64,000 nt of DNA from Clostridium sp. BNL1100 (GTDB taxonomy: Bacteria > Bacillota > Clostridia > Acetivibrionales > DSM-1351). Positions within the stretch are counted from its first letter, which is position 1; each line of letters starts with the position of its first letter. The position numbers and the translations under genes were made by a program. The stretch lies in the NCBI RefSeq assembly GCF_000244875.1, contig NC_016791.1, positions 3,911,001 through 3,975,000 on the forward strand, in the 5' to 3' direction. Of this stretch, positions 57,689-64,000 are shown piece after piece. A model generated the notes under the pieces. It did not search any database. It was given only the letters and a program-made list of their open reading frames with translations, and had not been told where the DNA came from.

Positions 57689-58425
57689 CCACTTATCGCC
57701 ACAATCCCGATAATTATTCCAAGCAATGTAAAGACCGTTGTTAATCGTGACTTAAGAATTGCGGCACCTTTCGGAAGTATTTCTTCAAAAATCATATACA
57801 GGATAATTCCCGCCACAGCCGAAGTAGTCAATGCCATTGCAACGTCTGACATATTCCCGACAAAGTAGCCGATTGCCGCGCCAAGAATGGTCGGCACGCC
57901 TGTTAGTGTTGACAGCAAAACCGCGTTACGCTTTTTTGCTCCACCCGCCAATAACAGAGCGGCAGTAGCCACACCCTCAGGGATATTATGCAGAGCAAGG
58001 GTAAGAGCCATTGTCGCCGCAAACCCGATATGGTGTTCCGCTCCCGCGCCGATTGCAAGTCCAGCGGGTAAATTATGAATACCAACAGCTACAAGCATAA
58101 TATAGCCGGAGCGCAAAATCTCGTTTTTCACTTTCGCCTGTGGAATTTCAGCGTCTTTGCCGCTCGCCATTTTATCGGAAACCGTGTCGAATATCAGAAT
58201 TACGGCAATCCCGATTCCAATTCCCAAAATTGTTAGAGGAACACTTGCAATCTCCAACACTTCGGGAACAAGGTCGAAAAACACAAGGCTCAACATAACC
58301 CCTGCGGCAAGTGACAGTAGATAATTGATGATTTTCGGAGAACGGTTTCCTGCCCAAACCGCTATCAGACTTCCGAGCAATGTTCCCAAAATTGTGGCAA
58401 GCAGACTGAATAAAACAGCTTGCAT
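57685..58425 (-). CDS. ZIP-family divalent metal transporter
   Basis: A 246-residue protein with about eight membrane helices. The metal-binding helices carry VAVGIHNLPAGLAIG (helix 4) and LALHNIPEGVATA (helix 5), the HNxPxG and HNxPEG motifs of ZIP/ZupT proteins. A short acidic loop lies between helices 3 and 4. It follows the P1B ATPase gene by 16 nt. With the exporter it suggests zinc or cadmium homeostasis. Confidence 0.92.
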   Translation of the reverse strand: MQAVLFSLLATILGTLLGSLIAVWAGNRSPKIINYLLSLAAGVMLSLVFFDLVPEVLEIASVPLTILGIGIGIAVILIFDTVSDKMASGKDAEIPQAKVKNEILRSGYIMLVAVGIHNLPAGLAIGAGAEHHIGFAATMALTLALHNIPEGVATAALLLAGGAKKRNAVLLSTLTGVPTILGAAIGYFVGNMSDVAMALTTSAVAGIILYMIFEEILPKGAAILKSRLTTVFTLLGIIIGIVAISG

Positions 58426-58441
58426 TATATACCCCCTCCGT

Positions 58442-60283
58442 TCATAGCTTTTTCGTATTAAGCGCGCGGAAAGAGTTCAGTACCGCGAGAACAGTCACGC
58501 CAACGTCTGCGAAAACCGCCATCCACATATCAGTAATACCGAGCGCGCTGAGGACGAGAACAACTGCCTTTATACCGAGTGCAAGCCAAGTGTTTTGCGT
58601 GGCAATGCCGAGCGTCTTTTTTGATATTCTGATAGCCGACGCAATCTTTGACGGTTCATCGGTCATAATCACAATATCGGCGGCTTCAATCGCTGCGTCC
58701 GAGCCTAAACCACCCATAGCTATCCCTATATCCGAACGAGCGAGAACAGGCGCGTCATTGATACCGTCGCCGACAAAAGCGAGTTTGCCTTTCGCGGATT
58801 TCGCGGCAAGCAGTTCTTCCAATTTGTCCACCTTATCACCGGGCAAAAGTTCCGTGTAAATCTTGTCTACACCGAGTTCGCGTCCGACCTTTTGACCGAC
58901 CGCATTACTATCGCCAGTGAGCATGACCGTCTGCTTAATTCCCATCGCTTTAAGGCGGCGGATTGCTTCTGCGGAATCCTCTTTTACTTCGTCTGCAATA
59001 ACGATATATCCGGCGTATTTGCTGTCAACGGCAACGTGGACAACCGTGCCGATTATTTCATCTTTACAGTAATCTACGCCGATTTTTTTCATCAGCCTTG
59101 TGTTCCCTGCAAAGACCTTTTTGCCAAACACCGTTACGCTGATACCGTGACCCGCAATGTCCTCCGTGTCGGTCACTTTGCTCTTGTCAATCTCCTTGCC
59201 ATATGCGGTTTTTAGGGAGAGCGAAATCGGGTGATTGGAATAGCTTTCAGCGTATGCGGTCAACTCTAATAGTTCGTCTGCAGACACTTCAATAGGGTGG
59301 ATTTCCTGTACCTTAAACACGCCTTTGGTAAGAGTTCCTGTCTTATCGAACACAACCATTTCAGTCTTTGCCAAAGCCTCAAGATAGTTGCTCCCCTTTA
59401 CCAAAATACCGCTTCTTGAAGCCCCGCCAATACCACCAAAGAAACTAAGCGGGATAGACACAACGAGCGCACAAGGGCAGGACACCACAAGGAAAGTCAA
59501 GGCGCGAAGCGTCCACACGCTCCATTCACCTGTAATGAGCGAGGGAATAACGGCAAGCAAAACGGCGGCTCCCACGACAACAGGAGTATAAATCCGAGCA
59601 AACTTCGTAATGAAGTTTTCAGAATTGGATTTTTTACTGCTTGCGTTTTCAACAAGGTCAAGAATTTTTGAAACGGTTGATTCGCCAAATTCCTTTTGCA
59701 CTTCAATGGTTAGAACGCCGCTGACATTGATACAACCGCTTAACGCTTCGCCGCCTACGGAAACTTCGCGGGGAACGGATTCACCCGTCAAGGCTTTGGT
59801 GTCTACCATTGAGTTGCCCTCAATGATTATGCCGTCAAGCGGTATTTTCTCGCCCGGCTGTACGACGATAATATCGCCAATATTCACATCATAGGGATCA
59901 ACCCTTTCTAAGCTGCCGTCACCGCGTTTTACATTAGCGTAATCGGGGCGAATATCCATAAGTCCGGCGATAGACTTCCTCGATTTAGAAACGGCGTAGC
60001 TTTGGAATAACTCGCCGACTTGATAAAACAGCATAACTGCAACGCCCTCCGGGTACTCCCCCGCGATGAGCGCGCCGACTGTGGCGATAGTCATTAAGAA
60101 GTTTTCGTCAAAGACTTCTCCGTGCGTAATATTCTTGACCGCCTTAAAAATAATTTCGTAGCCGACGACAACGTAAGCGGCAAGAAACAGAACTATCGAA
60201 AGCCACTCCGGGTCTTTCGGAACAAGCAGACCTGCCACGAAAATGACAGCCGCTATGATGATTTTGGTTAGACGCTTATTCAC
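58442..60283 (-). CDS. cadA: P1B-type heavy-metal ATPase (Cd/Zn/Pb type)
   Basis: About 613 residues from GTG 60283 behind GAGGAGGG. It shows TGESVPREV (actuator), SCPCALVVSIP (CPC in the membrane), DKTGTLTKG (phosphorylation), NHPISLSLK (HP locus) and GDGINDAPVLARSDIGIAMG. CPC with this SP loop is the P1B-2 (Zn/Cd/Pb) group. The N-terminal metal-binding domain is not fused; a separate HMA protein is encoded upstream. The symbol cadA reflects class, not proven substrate. Confidence 0.92.
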   Translation of the reverse strand: MNKRLTKIIIAAVIFVAGLLVPKDPEWLSIVLFLAAYVVVGYEIIFKAVKNITHGEVFDENFLMTIATVGALIAGEYPEGVAVMLFYQVGELFQSYAVSKSRKSIAGLMDIRPDYANVKRGDGSLERVDPYDVNIGDIIVVQPGEKIPLDGIIIEGNSMVDTKALTGESVPREVSVGGEALSGCINVSGVLTIEVQKEFGESTVSKILDLVENASSKKSNSENFITKFARIYTPVVVGAAVLLAVIPSLITGEWSVWTLRALTFLVVSCPCALVVSIPLSFFGGIGGASRSGILVKGSNYLEALAKTEMVVFDKTGTLTKGVFKVQEIHPIEVSADELLELTAYAESYSNHPISLSLKTAYGKEIDKSKVTDTEDIAGHGISVTVFGKKVFAGNTRLMKKIGVDYCKDEIIGTVVHVAVDSKYAGYIVIADEVKEDSAEAIRRLKAMGIKQTVMLTGDSNAVGQKVGRELGVDKIYTELLPGDKVDKLEELLAAKSAKGKLAFVGDGINDAPVLARSDIGIAMGGLGSDAAIEAADIVIMTDEPSKIASAIRISKKTLGIATQNTWLALGIKAVVLVLSALGITDMWMAVFADVGVTVLAVLNSFRALNTKKL

Positions 60284-60426
60284 TTGAAATCCCTCCTCTA
60301 TATTGGTTGAGAACTCACTCAACTGTTAGTGTAAAAAAATTCTATAGTCAGCGGCATTAAGCGATTGTATAGGGCGTTAATTGAGAGTATCGCCCTATAC
60401 AATCTCGCCGTTCGCGATTGCCCACA

Positions 60427-60651
60427 TCACGCCCGTTTCATTACGACTTCCGGTTCGTACTTGTGAACGATTTTTTCAGCTTCGGCAACGATATAATCAA
60501 TGTCTGCGCCCTCGGCGGTTTCAAAGACGAGTTTCGTTGTCATATGGTTGACACTTGCGGTTGTCACACCGGAAAGCGCGCCGATGTCCTTTTCCATTTT
60601 CGCGGCGCAGTTGGCGCAGTCAAGTCCTTCGAGTCTGAATTGCTTTTTCAT
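60427..60651 (-). CDS. HMA-domain metal-binding protein
   Basis: A 74-residue HMA fold: FRLEGLDCANCAAKMEKDIG with the CxxC at residues 12-15, then VTTASVNHMTTKLVFETAEG. It is the detached metal-binding domain or metallochaperone for the downstream P1B ATPase. AAGGAGG precedes ATG 60651. Confidence 0.9.
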   Translation of the reverse strand: MKKQFRLEGLDCANCAAKMEKDIGALSGVTTASVNHMTTKLVFETAEGADIDYIVAEAEKIVHKYEPEVVMKRA

Positions 60652-60673
60652 AGTGATTTCCTCCTTAAAATTA

Positions 60674-61030
60674 TTATTCTGTGATATGGCTCAAACTTTG
60701 TTTTAGAATGATGTTCACGTGATCATCTACAAGAGAATAGTAGACCACTTTGCCGTCTTTTCGGAACTTTACCAAGTTGGCCGCTTTCAAAGTTCGCAAT
60801 TGATGTGAGATTGCGGATTTTGTCATATTTAGCAAATATGCCAAATCGCACACGCACATTTCGCTGACACCCAAAGCCCAAAGCATCTTAACTCTTGTAG
60901 GGTCTCCGATTGCTTTTAGAAAATCAGAAGCGGCAATCATAGTTGTATCTGAAAGCATTTGTGACTTCACATTTGCAACGATTTCTTCGTGGATAACATC
61001 GCAATCGCACACGTCTCCTTTAACGGACAT
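60674..61030 (-). CDS. cadC: ArsR/CadC-type metal-responsive repressor
   Basis: About 118 residues from ATG 61030 behind AAGGAGGTG. It has CDCDVIHEEIV near the N-terminus and MCVCDLAYLLNMTKSAISHQ in the HTH, the two Cys sites of CadC-type sensors, then LVKFRKDGKVVYYSLVDDHV. Cd, Pb or Zn binding should release it from the operator at 61056-61109 and induce the HMA, ATPase and ZIP genes. The longer frame upstream runs through the promoter and is rejected. Confidence 0.92.
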   Translation of the reverse strand: MSVKGDVCDCDVIHEEIVANVKSQMLSDTTMIAASDFLKAIGDPTRVKMLWALGVSEMCVCDLAYLLNMTKSAISHQLRTLKAANLVKFRKDGKVVYYSLVDDHVNIILKQSLSHITE

Positions 61031-61055
61031 AGAAAACACCTCCTTGCATTTGATT

Positions 61056-61109
61056 GAGTGACTGTTCAACCATACCTGCATTATAGTTGAACAGTCACTC
61101 ATTTGTCAA
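61056..61109 (-). promoter_or_regulatory. CadC-type promoter and operator
   Basis: On the minus strand TTGACA (61109-61104) and TATAAT (61085-61080) have an 18-bp spacer. A perfect 15-bp inverted repeat, GAGTGACTGTTCAAC (61056-61070) with GTTGAACAGTCACTC (61086-61100), overlaps the spacer and the start region, a site well placed for the adjacent repressor. The 61110-61554 stretch upstream holds no convincing gene. Confidence 0.85.
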
Positions 61110-61554
61110 GGGGCTTTTGAAAATTTTTTATAGCATCTGCCCTTATCGTCTGCCACGTTCAGCGAATGCGTGCAATTAACACGACAATGGTGTATGTACA
61201 TTGCATATTCGGCTTTTGGGACAAGTTGGAGTTTTTCCATTAAACAGGATAGTTTTGGGTTATTTCAACATTGTTAAAGAAAGGCTGTAAAACGATGAAT
61301 ATGTGAAAATTTCCACTACCGCTGAACGAGCAAAAGCAGGGCGGGTGCATCTTTTCACGATTTCCGTTCGGCTGGTACATTAATGCTCGTTAGGTATAAG
61401 ATGGCAAGGACAAATTCTCTCTCAAAATCGCTTTGAAAAATCTCCTTGAACGAAAAAAAAAGCTGGTCTTTCAGGGTGCATCGGGCTTCTATTAAGCCCA
61501 ATGTACAAATATAGCAGAGAAGAAGGACTCGAACTCTTAAAACCGTAGGTAATC

Positions 61555-61597
61555 AAAAAAGTCCATAACCGCGGCATTTTTGCCGTAGTTATGGGCT
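61555..61597 (-). terminator. Terminator after the arsA-like copy
   Basis: GCCCATAAC-TACGGC and GCCG-CGGTTATGGAC form a stem with an AAAAAT loop on the minus strand, followed by TTTTTT. Confidence 0.8.
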
Positions 61598-61611
61598 TTA
61601 TATATTTGTCC

Positions 61612-62469
61612 TTAAATCACGTTGGCTACAGTATGATGGAGTGATGAATTAATCACCCACCATTTTGCCGCAATGCCTGCGCGCTTTAAATCTTCTTCAA
61701 GACGCAGTGCTTCATATACGGGTGTGGCTTCGACAAGAATTACTATAATGACTTCTGTTTCATTAGTATTGTGCAGTCGTGGTAACAATTTTTTTGCAGA
61801 TTCTGGAATATCGTCTTGTGAGCGTTTGATCTCCTGATTATAGCTTTGTGTGGACTCAAGGAGCAAAAGCGTATGGCCCGTCGGTACGGTGTCAATGACA
61901 ACTGTTTGATCTTCTGCTTTTTCCACAATCTTCTCAGCAAAGGCTCTGAACACTGCGCTTTCCTGCGTACAGGGAGAACGCAAATCTTCCTCCACATAGG
62001 CAATGTCCTCGTCGGAGATGGTTTTTCTTGCCTTAGAAAGCACTTCTTCTTGGTACTTCTTCAGCTCTACGTGTCCATCTATATGACTCATGCTGATGCC
62101 GCTGACCTCACTGATGACAAACTTTAGATGCGCTGCGGGATCGGTCGTAGCAAGGTGAACTTTTTCCCCTTTTGCGGATAATCCCAAAGCAATGGCCGCC
62201 GCAATGGTTGTTTTCCCAACGCCGCCCTTGCCCATCGTGAAAATAACCTTTGTGCCGGTTCTGTAAATGTCATCAACGACATCTCCAAGCTGCACAACGG
62301 TTTGCACATTTATCTTTTCATCACGAAGGATGTAGTTATCTGTTGTGAGCAATCTCCCGCTCTCGGATGTTTCCGGCAGAGACGAATCATCAGAAAAAAT
62401 AAACGGGCACCCAGCTCTATTTTCTGATCGACATCTTTGTTTTCTCTCCGCTTCCATGACAGGAATCAA
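61612..62469 (-). pseudogene. Truncated, chimeric arsA-like gene (second ATPase half)
   Basis: The frame contains Walker A MGKGGVGKTTIAAAI, the signature LATTDPAAHLKF, the switch VVIDTVPTGHTLLLLE and WWVINSSL, matching the second half of ArsA anion ATPases. It is highly similar to the copy at 63094-64000. The first 40 residues (MIPVMEAERKQRCR ...) are not ArsA-like, and the end HHTVANVI stops about 50 residues early compared with the other copy. It looks like a recombinant remnant next to another ICE fragment. If made, it would lack the first ATPase domain. Confidence 0.75.
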
Positions 62470-62519
62470 ACACAGCCAATCCCATCATAAAAACTTCATG
62501 CAGTCTATGTTTTTTCTCT

Positions 62520-62640
62520 GTTGTTAAATATTCTTAGAGTGAGAAGTTCCCCTTGATGGTCCAACATGAACCCTCCCTTGGTCCATGAATAGAACAGACC
62601 TCCCCTTGGCGGGAAGGTCATATTTTTTCGGGCTCAGTCG
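62520..62640. repeat. Diverged intergenic repeat, copy 2
   Basis: Shares TTAGAGTGAGAAGTTC and several flanking blocks with 2270-2400. It lies immediately downstream of the broken HTH copy, matching the order near 3.3 kb if the 2421-3320 genes are treated as an insertion. Confidence 0.45.
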
Positions 62641-62904
62641 GGATTTCTCTGCGCCAGATAAAACAGATTGCTGCTCTTACCGCCGTTTTCCCTCCACCTT
62701 TGCTCCTTACGGATACGACCGCTCTTTTCCAGGTCGGCAAGGGCACGTTTGACAGTACTTCGGGACAGTTTCAGTTCTCTTGCGATGGTACCCAATCGCC
62801 GGGTAACATTTACCGTCCTTATCACAGCGGTCATATAGGTACATATATACTGCCACAGCTCGGTGCGGCAGCTTCGAGAAATACAGGGATGTATAATAGC
62901 CCAC
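62634..62904 (-). pseudogene. Frameshifted copy of the 3359-3613 HTH gene
   Basis: ATG 62904 opens MGYYTSLYFSKLPHRAVAVY ... CYPAIG, then the frame breaks at about 62793 (one extra G) and continues as TIARELKLSRSTVKRALADL ... RKEQRWRENGGKSS. It is close to the intact gene at 3359-3613. Together with the recombinase fragment beside it, this is debris of a second, related ICE. Confidence 0.8.
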
Positions 62905-62935
62905 AGCTTCACCTCCTTATCCTGCCATTTTCAGC

Positions 62936-63083
62936 GGTACGCTGTATGCCGGAGTGCCAAGGATGAAAGTGCCGTCCTGAAATCGTTTCATGGCAGCCCA
63001 TTTGTTGTTGGTGGAGATGCTTTCGGATTCTCCCTGAACCAGGGAGCTTAAGATGGTTAGCATCTGTTCGCTTTTCTTAAAAT
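62936..63083 (-). pseudogene. Internal fragment of a large serine recombinase
   Basis: The minus-strand sequence reads like EQMLTILSSLVQGESESIST then NNKWAAMKRFQDGTFILGTP, nearly the same as the 53053-54684 recombinase around residues 140-185. Both flanks are missing. It lies between the HTH copy and the second arsA gene. Confidence 0.82.
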
Positions 63084-63093
63084 GTAAGAATGC

Positions 63094-64000
63094 TTAAACT
63101 AATAACTCTTTGAGCTTATCACCTTTGATTTCATCAGGACTCCAGCCGATGACAGCAAATTTACCATCTGTGTGATCATCCACCTTATTAATCCACTCAA
63201 TTTCACTGCTTGCTTTTGCAGCCAGCATACGATTGGTTGTACCAGTATGATAGAGTGAAGAATTGATTACCCACCATTTTGCCGCAATACCCGCACGCTT
63301 TAGATCTTCTTCAAGGCGCATTGCTTCATATACCGGGGTAGCTTCCGCAAGGGTCACAATAATAACTTCTGTTTCGTCTATATTGTGTAGTCGCGGCAAC
63401 AGCTTTTTTGCAGATTCTGGAATATCACCTTGTGATCGTTTGATTTCCTGATTATAGCTTTGTGTAGACTCAAGAAGCAAAAGCGTATGACCGGTCGGTG
63501 CGGTATCAATGACAACTACTTGATCTTCTGCCTTATCCACAATCTCCGCGAAAGCCCTGAACACTGCGATTTCCTGCGTACAGGGAGAACGCAAATCTTC
63601 CTCCACATAAGCAATATCCTCATCCGACATGGTTTCCCTTGCTTTAGAAAGCACTTCCTCTTGGTACTTCTTCAGCTCTGCCTGTTCATCAATACGACTC
63701 GTGGTGATGCCATTGCTTTCATCTATGACAAATTTTAGATGGGCTGCCGGGTCTGTAGTGGTAAGATGAACCTTTCTGCCCCTTGCGGACAATCCCATCG
63801 CAATCGCTGCCGCAACGGTAGTTTTTCCAACGCCGCCTTTTCCCATAGCGAAGATAACTTTTTTATTTGATTTGTACAGATCGTCAATTACATTTTTAAG
63901 CTCTGGGATTGTTTTAGCGTTTACCTTCTCGTCCCGGACAATGTATTGATCCTTGGTTAGTAATGCTCTTACATTGTCAAGTCCGGTGATATTATAGGCT
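63094..64000 (-). CDS. arsA: ArsA-like anion-pump ATPase, C-terminal part (runs off the window)
   Basis: The frame is open from base 64000, reading AYNITGLDNVRALLTKDQYI before the Walker A MGKGGVGKTTVAAAI. The signature LTTTDPAAHLKF, VVIDTAPTGHTLLLLE and WWVINSSLYHTGTT follow, then the end VIGWSPDEIKGDKLKELLV. This is the second ATPase domain and C-terminus of ArsA; the first domain is outside. ArsA powers arsenite export with ArsB or Acr3. A near copy lies at 61612-62469. Confidence 0.88.
   Translation of the reverse strand, partial: AYNITGLDNVRALLTKDQYIVRDEKVNAKTIPELKNVIDDLYKSNKKVIFAMGKGGVGKTTVAAAIAMGLSARGRKVHLTTTDPAAHLKFVIDESNGITTSRIDEQAELKKYQEEVLSKARETMSDEDIAYVEEDLRSPCTQEIAVFRAFAEIVDKAEDQVVVIDTAPTGHTLLLLESTQSYNQEIKRSQGDIPESAKKLLPRLHNIDETEVIIVTLAEATPVYEAMRLEEDLKRAGIAAKWWVINSSLYHTGTTNRMLAAKASSEIEWINKVDDHTDGKFAVIGWSPDEIKGDKLKELLV

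Noticed and set aside
61515-61545. tRNA-like string around GGACTCGAACTC
   Set aside because: Looks like an inverted T-loop, but no cloverleaf can be folded from the flanks.

Overview
The window looks like a chromosomal or mobile segment from an endospore-forming Firmicute, most likely a Clostridia (Oscillospiraceae/Lachnospiraceae-like). The evidence is AGGAGG ribosome sites, Spo0E-like and SpoVG-like proteins, cyclic-di-GMP-I riboswitches, and the gene families typical of clostridial integrative conjugative elements (ICEs). No rRNA, tRNA or CRISPR array was found.

Layout. 1-890 (minus): a c-di-GMP-I riboswitch with terminator, a frameshifted zinc-ribbon gene and the 5' part of a sigma-factor-like gene, apparently the edge of a neighbouring or paralogous element. 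990-3320 (plus): an XRE repressor with an ImmA-like protease behind an operator-bearing promoter, a Spo0E-like gene (minus) and a second XRE gene. 3359-38759 (minus): one long co-directional conjugation block. Read in the direction of transcription (from 38.8 kb down) it holds an ArdA-like antirestriction gene, a Dam-type methylase, AbrB-like regulators, a very large SLH/Ig-repeat surface protein, a YodL protein, a SpoVG protein, a nearly complete Tad (type IVc pilus) cluster, VirB2-, VirB6/TrbL- and VirB3-like genes, a C5-methyltransferase, a deleted VirB4, an amidoligase with a gamma-glutamylcyclotransferase, an NlpC/P60 hydrolase, ParM/ParR, a candidate oriT, an accessory RHH protein, a Sel1-repeat relaxase, a Toprim primase and VirD4. 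38.9-48.1 kb: an AT-rich cargo island with an ABC-three-component (ABC-3C) conflict system (SMEK effector, middle component, DUF2326 ATPase), two paralogous unknown genes, an HNH protein and XRE regulators. 48.2-55.8 kb: small ICE accessory genes and a nest of serine-recombinase paralogues. 55.8-57.3 kb: a structured noncoding stretch, a sigma-like gene and a second c-di-GMP-I riboswitch. 57.4-61.1 kb: a cadmium/zinc operon (CadC/ArsR-type regulator, HMA protein, P1B ATPase, ZIP transporter). 61.6-64 kb: a mosaic of two arsA copies with fragments of another ICE between them.

How it fits together. VirD4, relaxase, the RHH protein and oriT would process and deliver DNA. VirB2/3/4/6 and NlpC/P60 would form the channel, and the Tad pilus plus SLH protein probably mediate contact. 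ArdA, the methylases, the primase and many small proteins may act in the recipient; strikingly, most of these carry a similar short C-terminal tail of alternating Met/Leu that the machinery proteins lack. Hairpins with terminator features lie directly before the ribosome site of many genes, which suggests attenuation or antitermination along the operon.

The element shows damage: an internal deletion of VirB4, Cys-to-Tyr in the catalytic motif of the C5-methyltransferase, and frameshifts in the relaxase tail, ParM, the zinc-ribbon gene and an HTH copy. These may reflect decay or base-calling error; only reads can tell.
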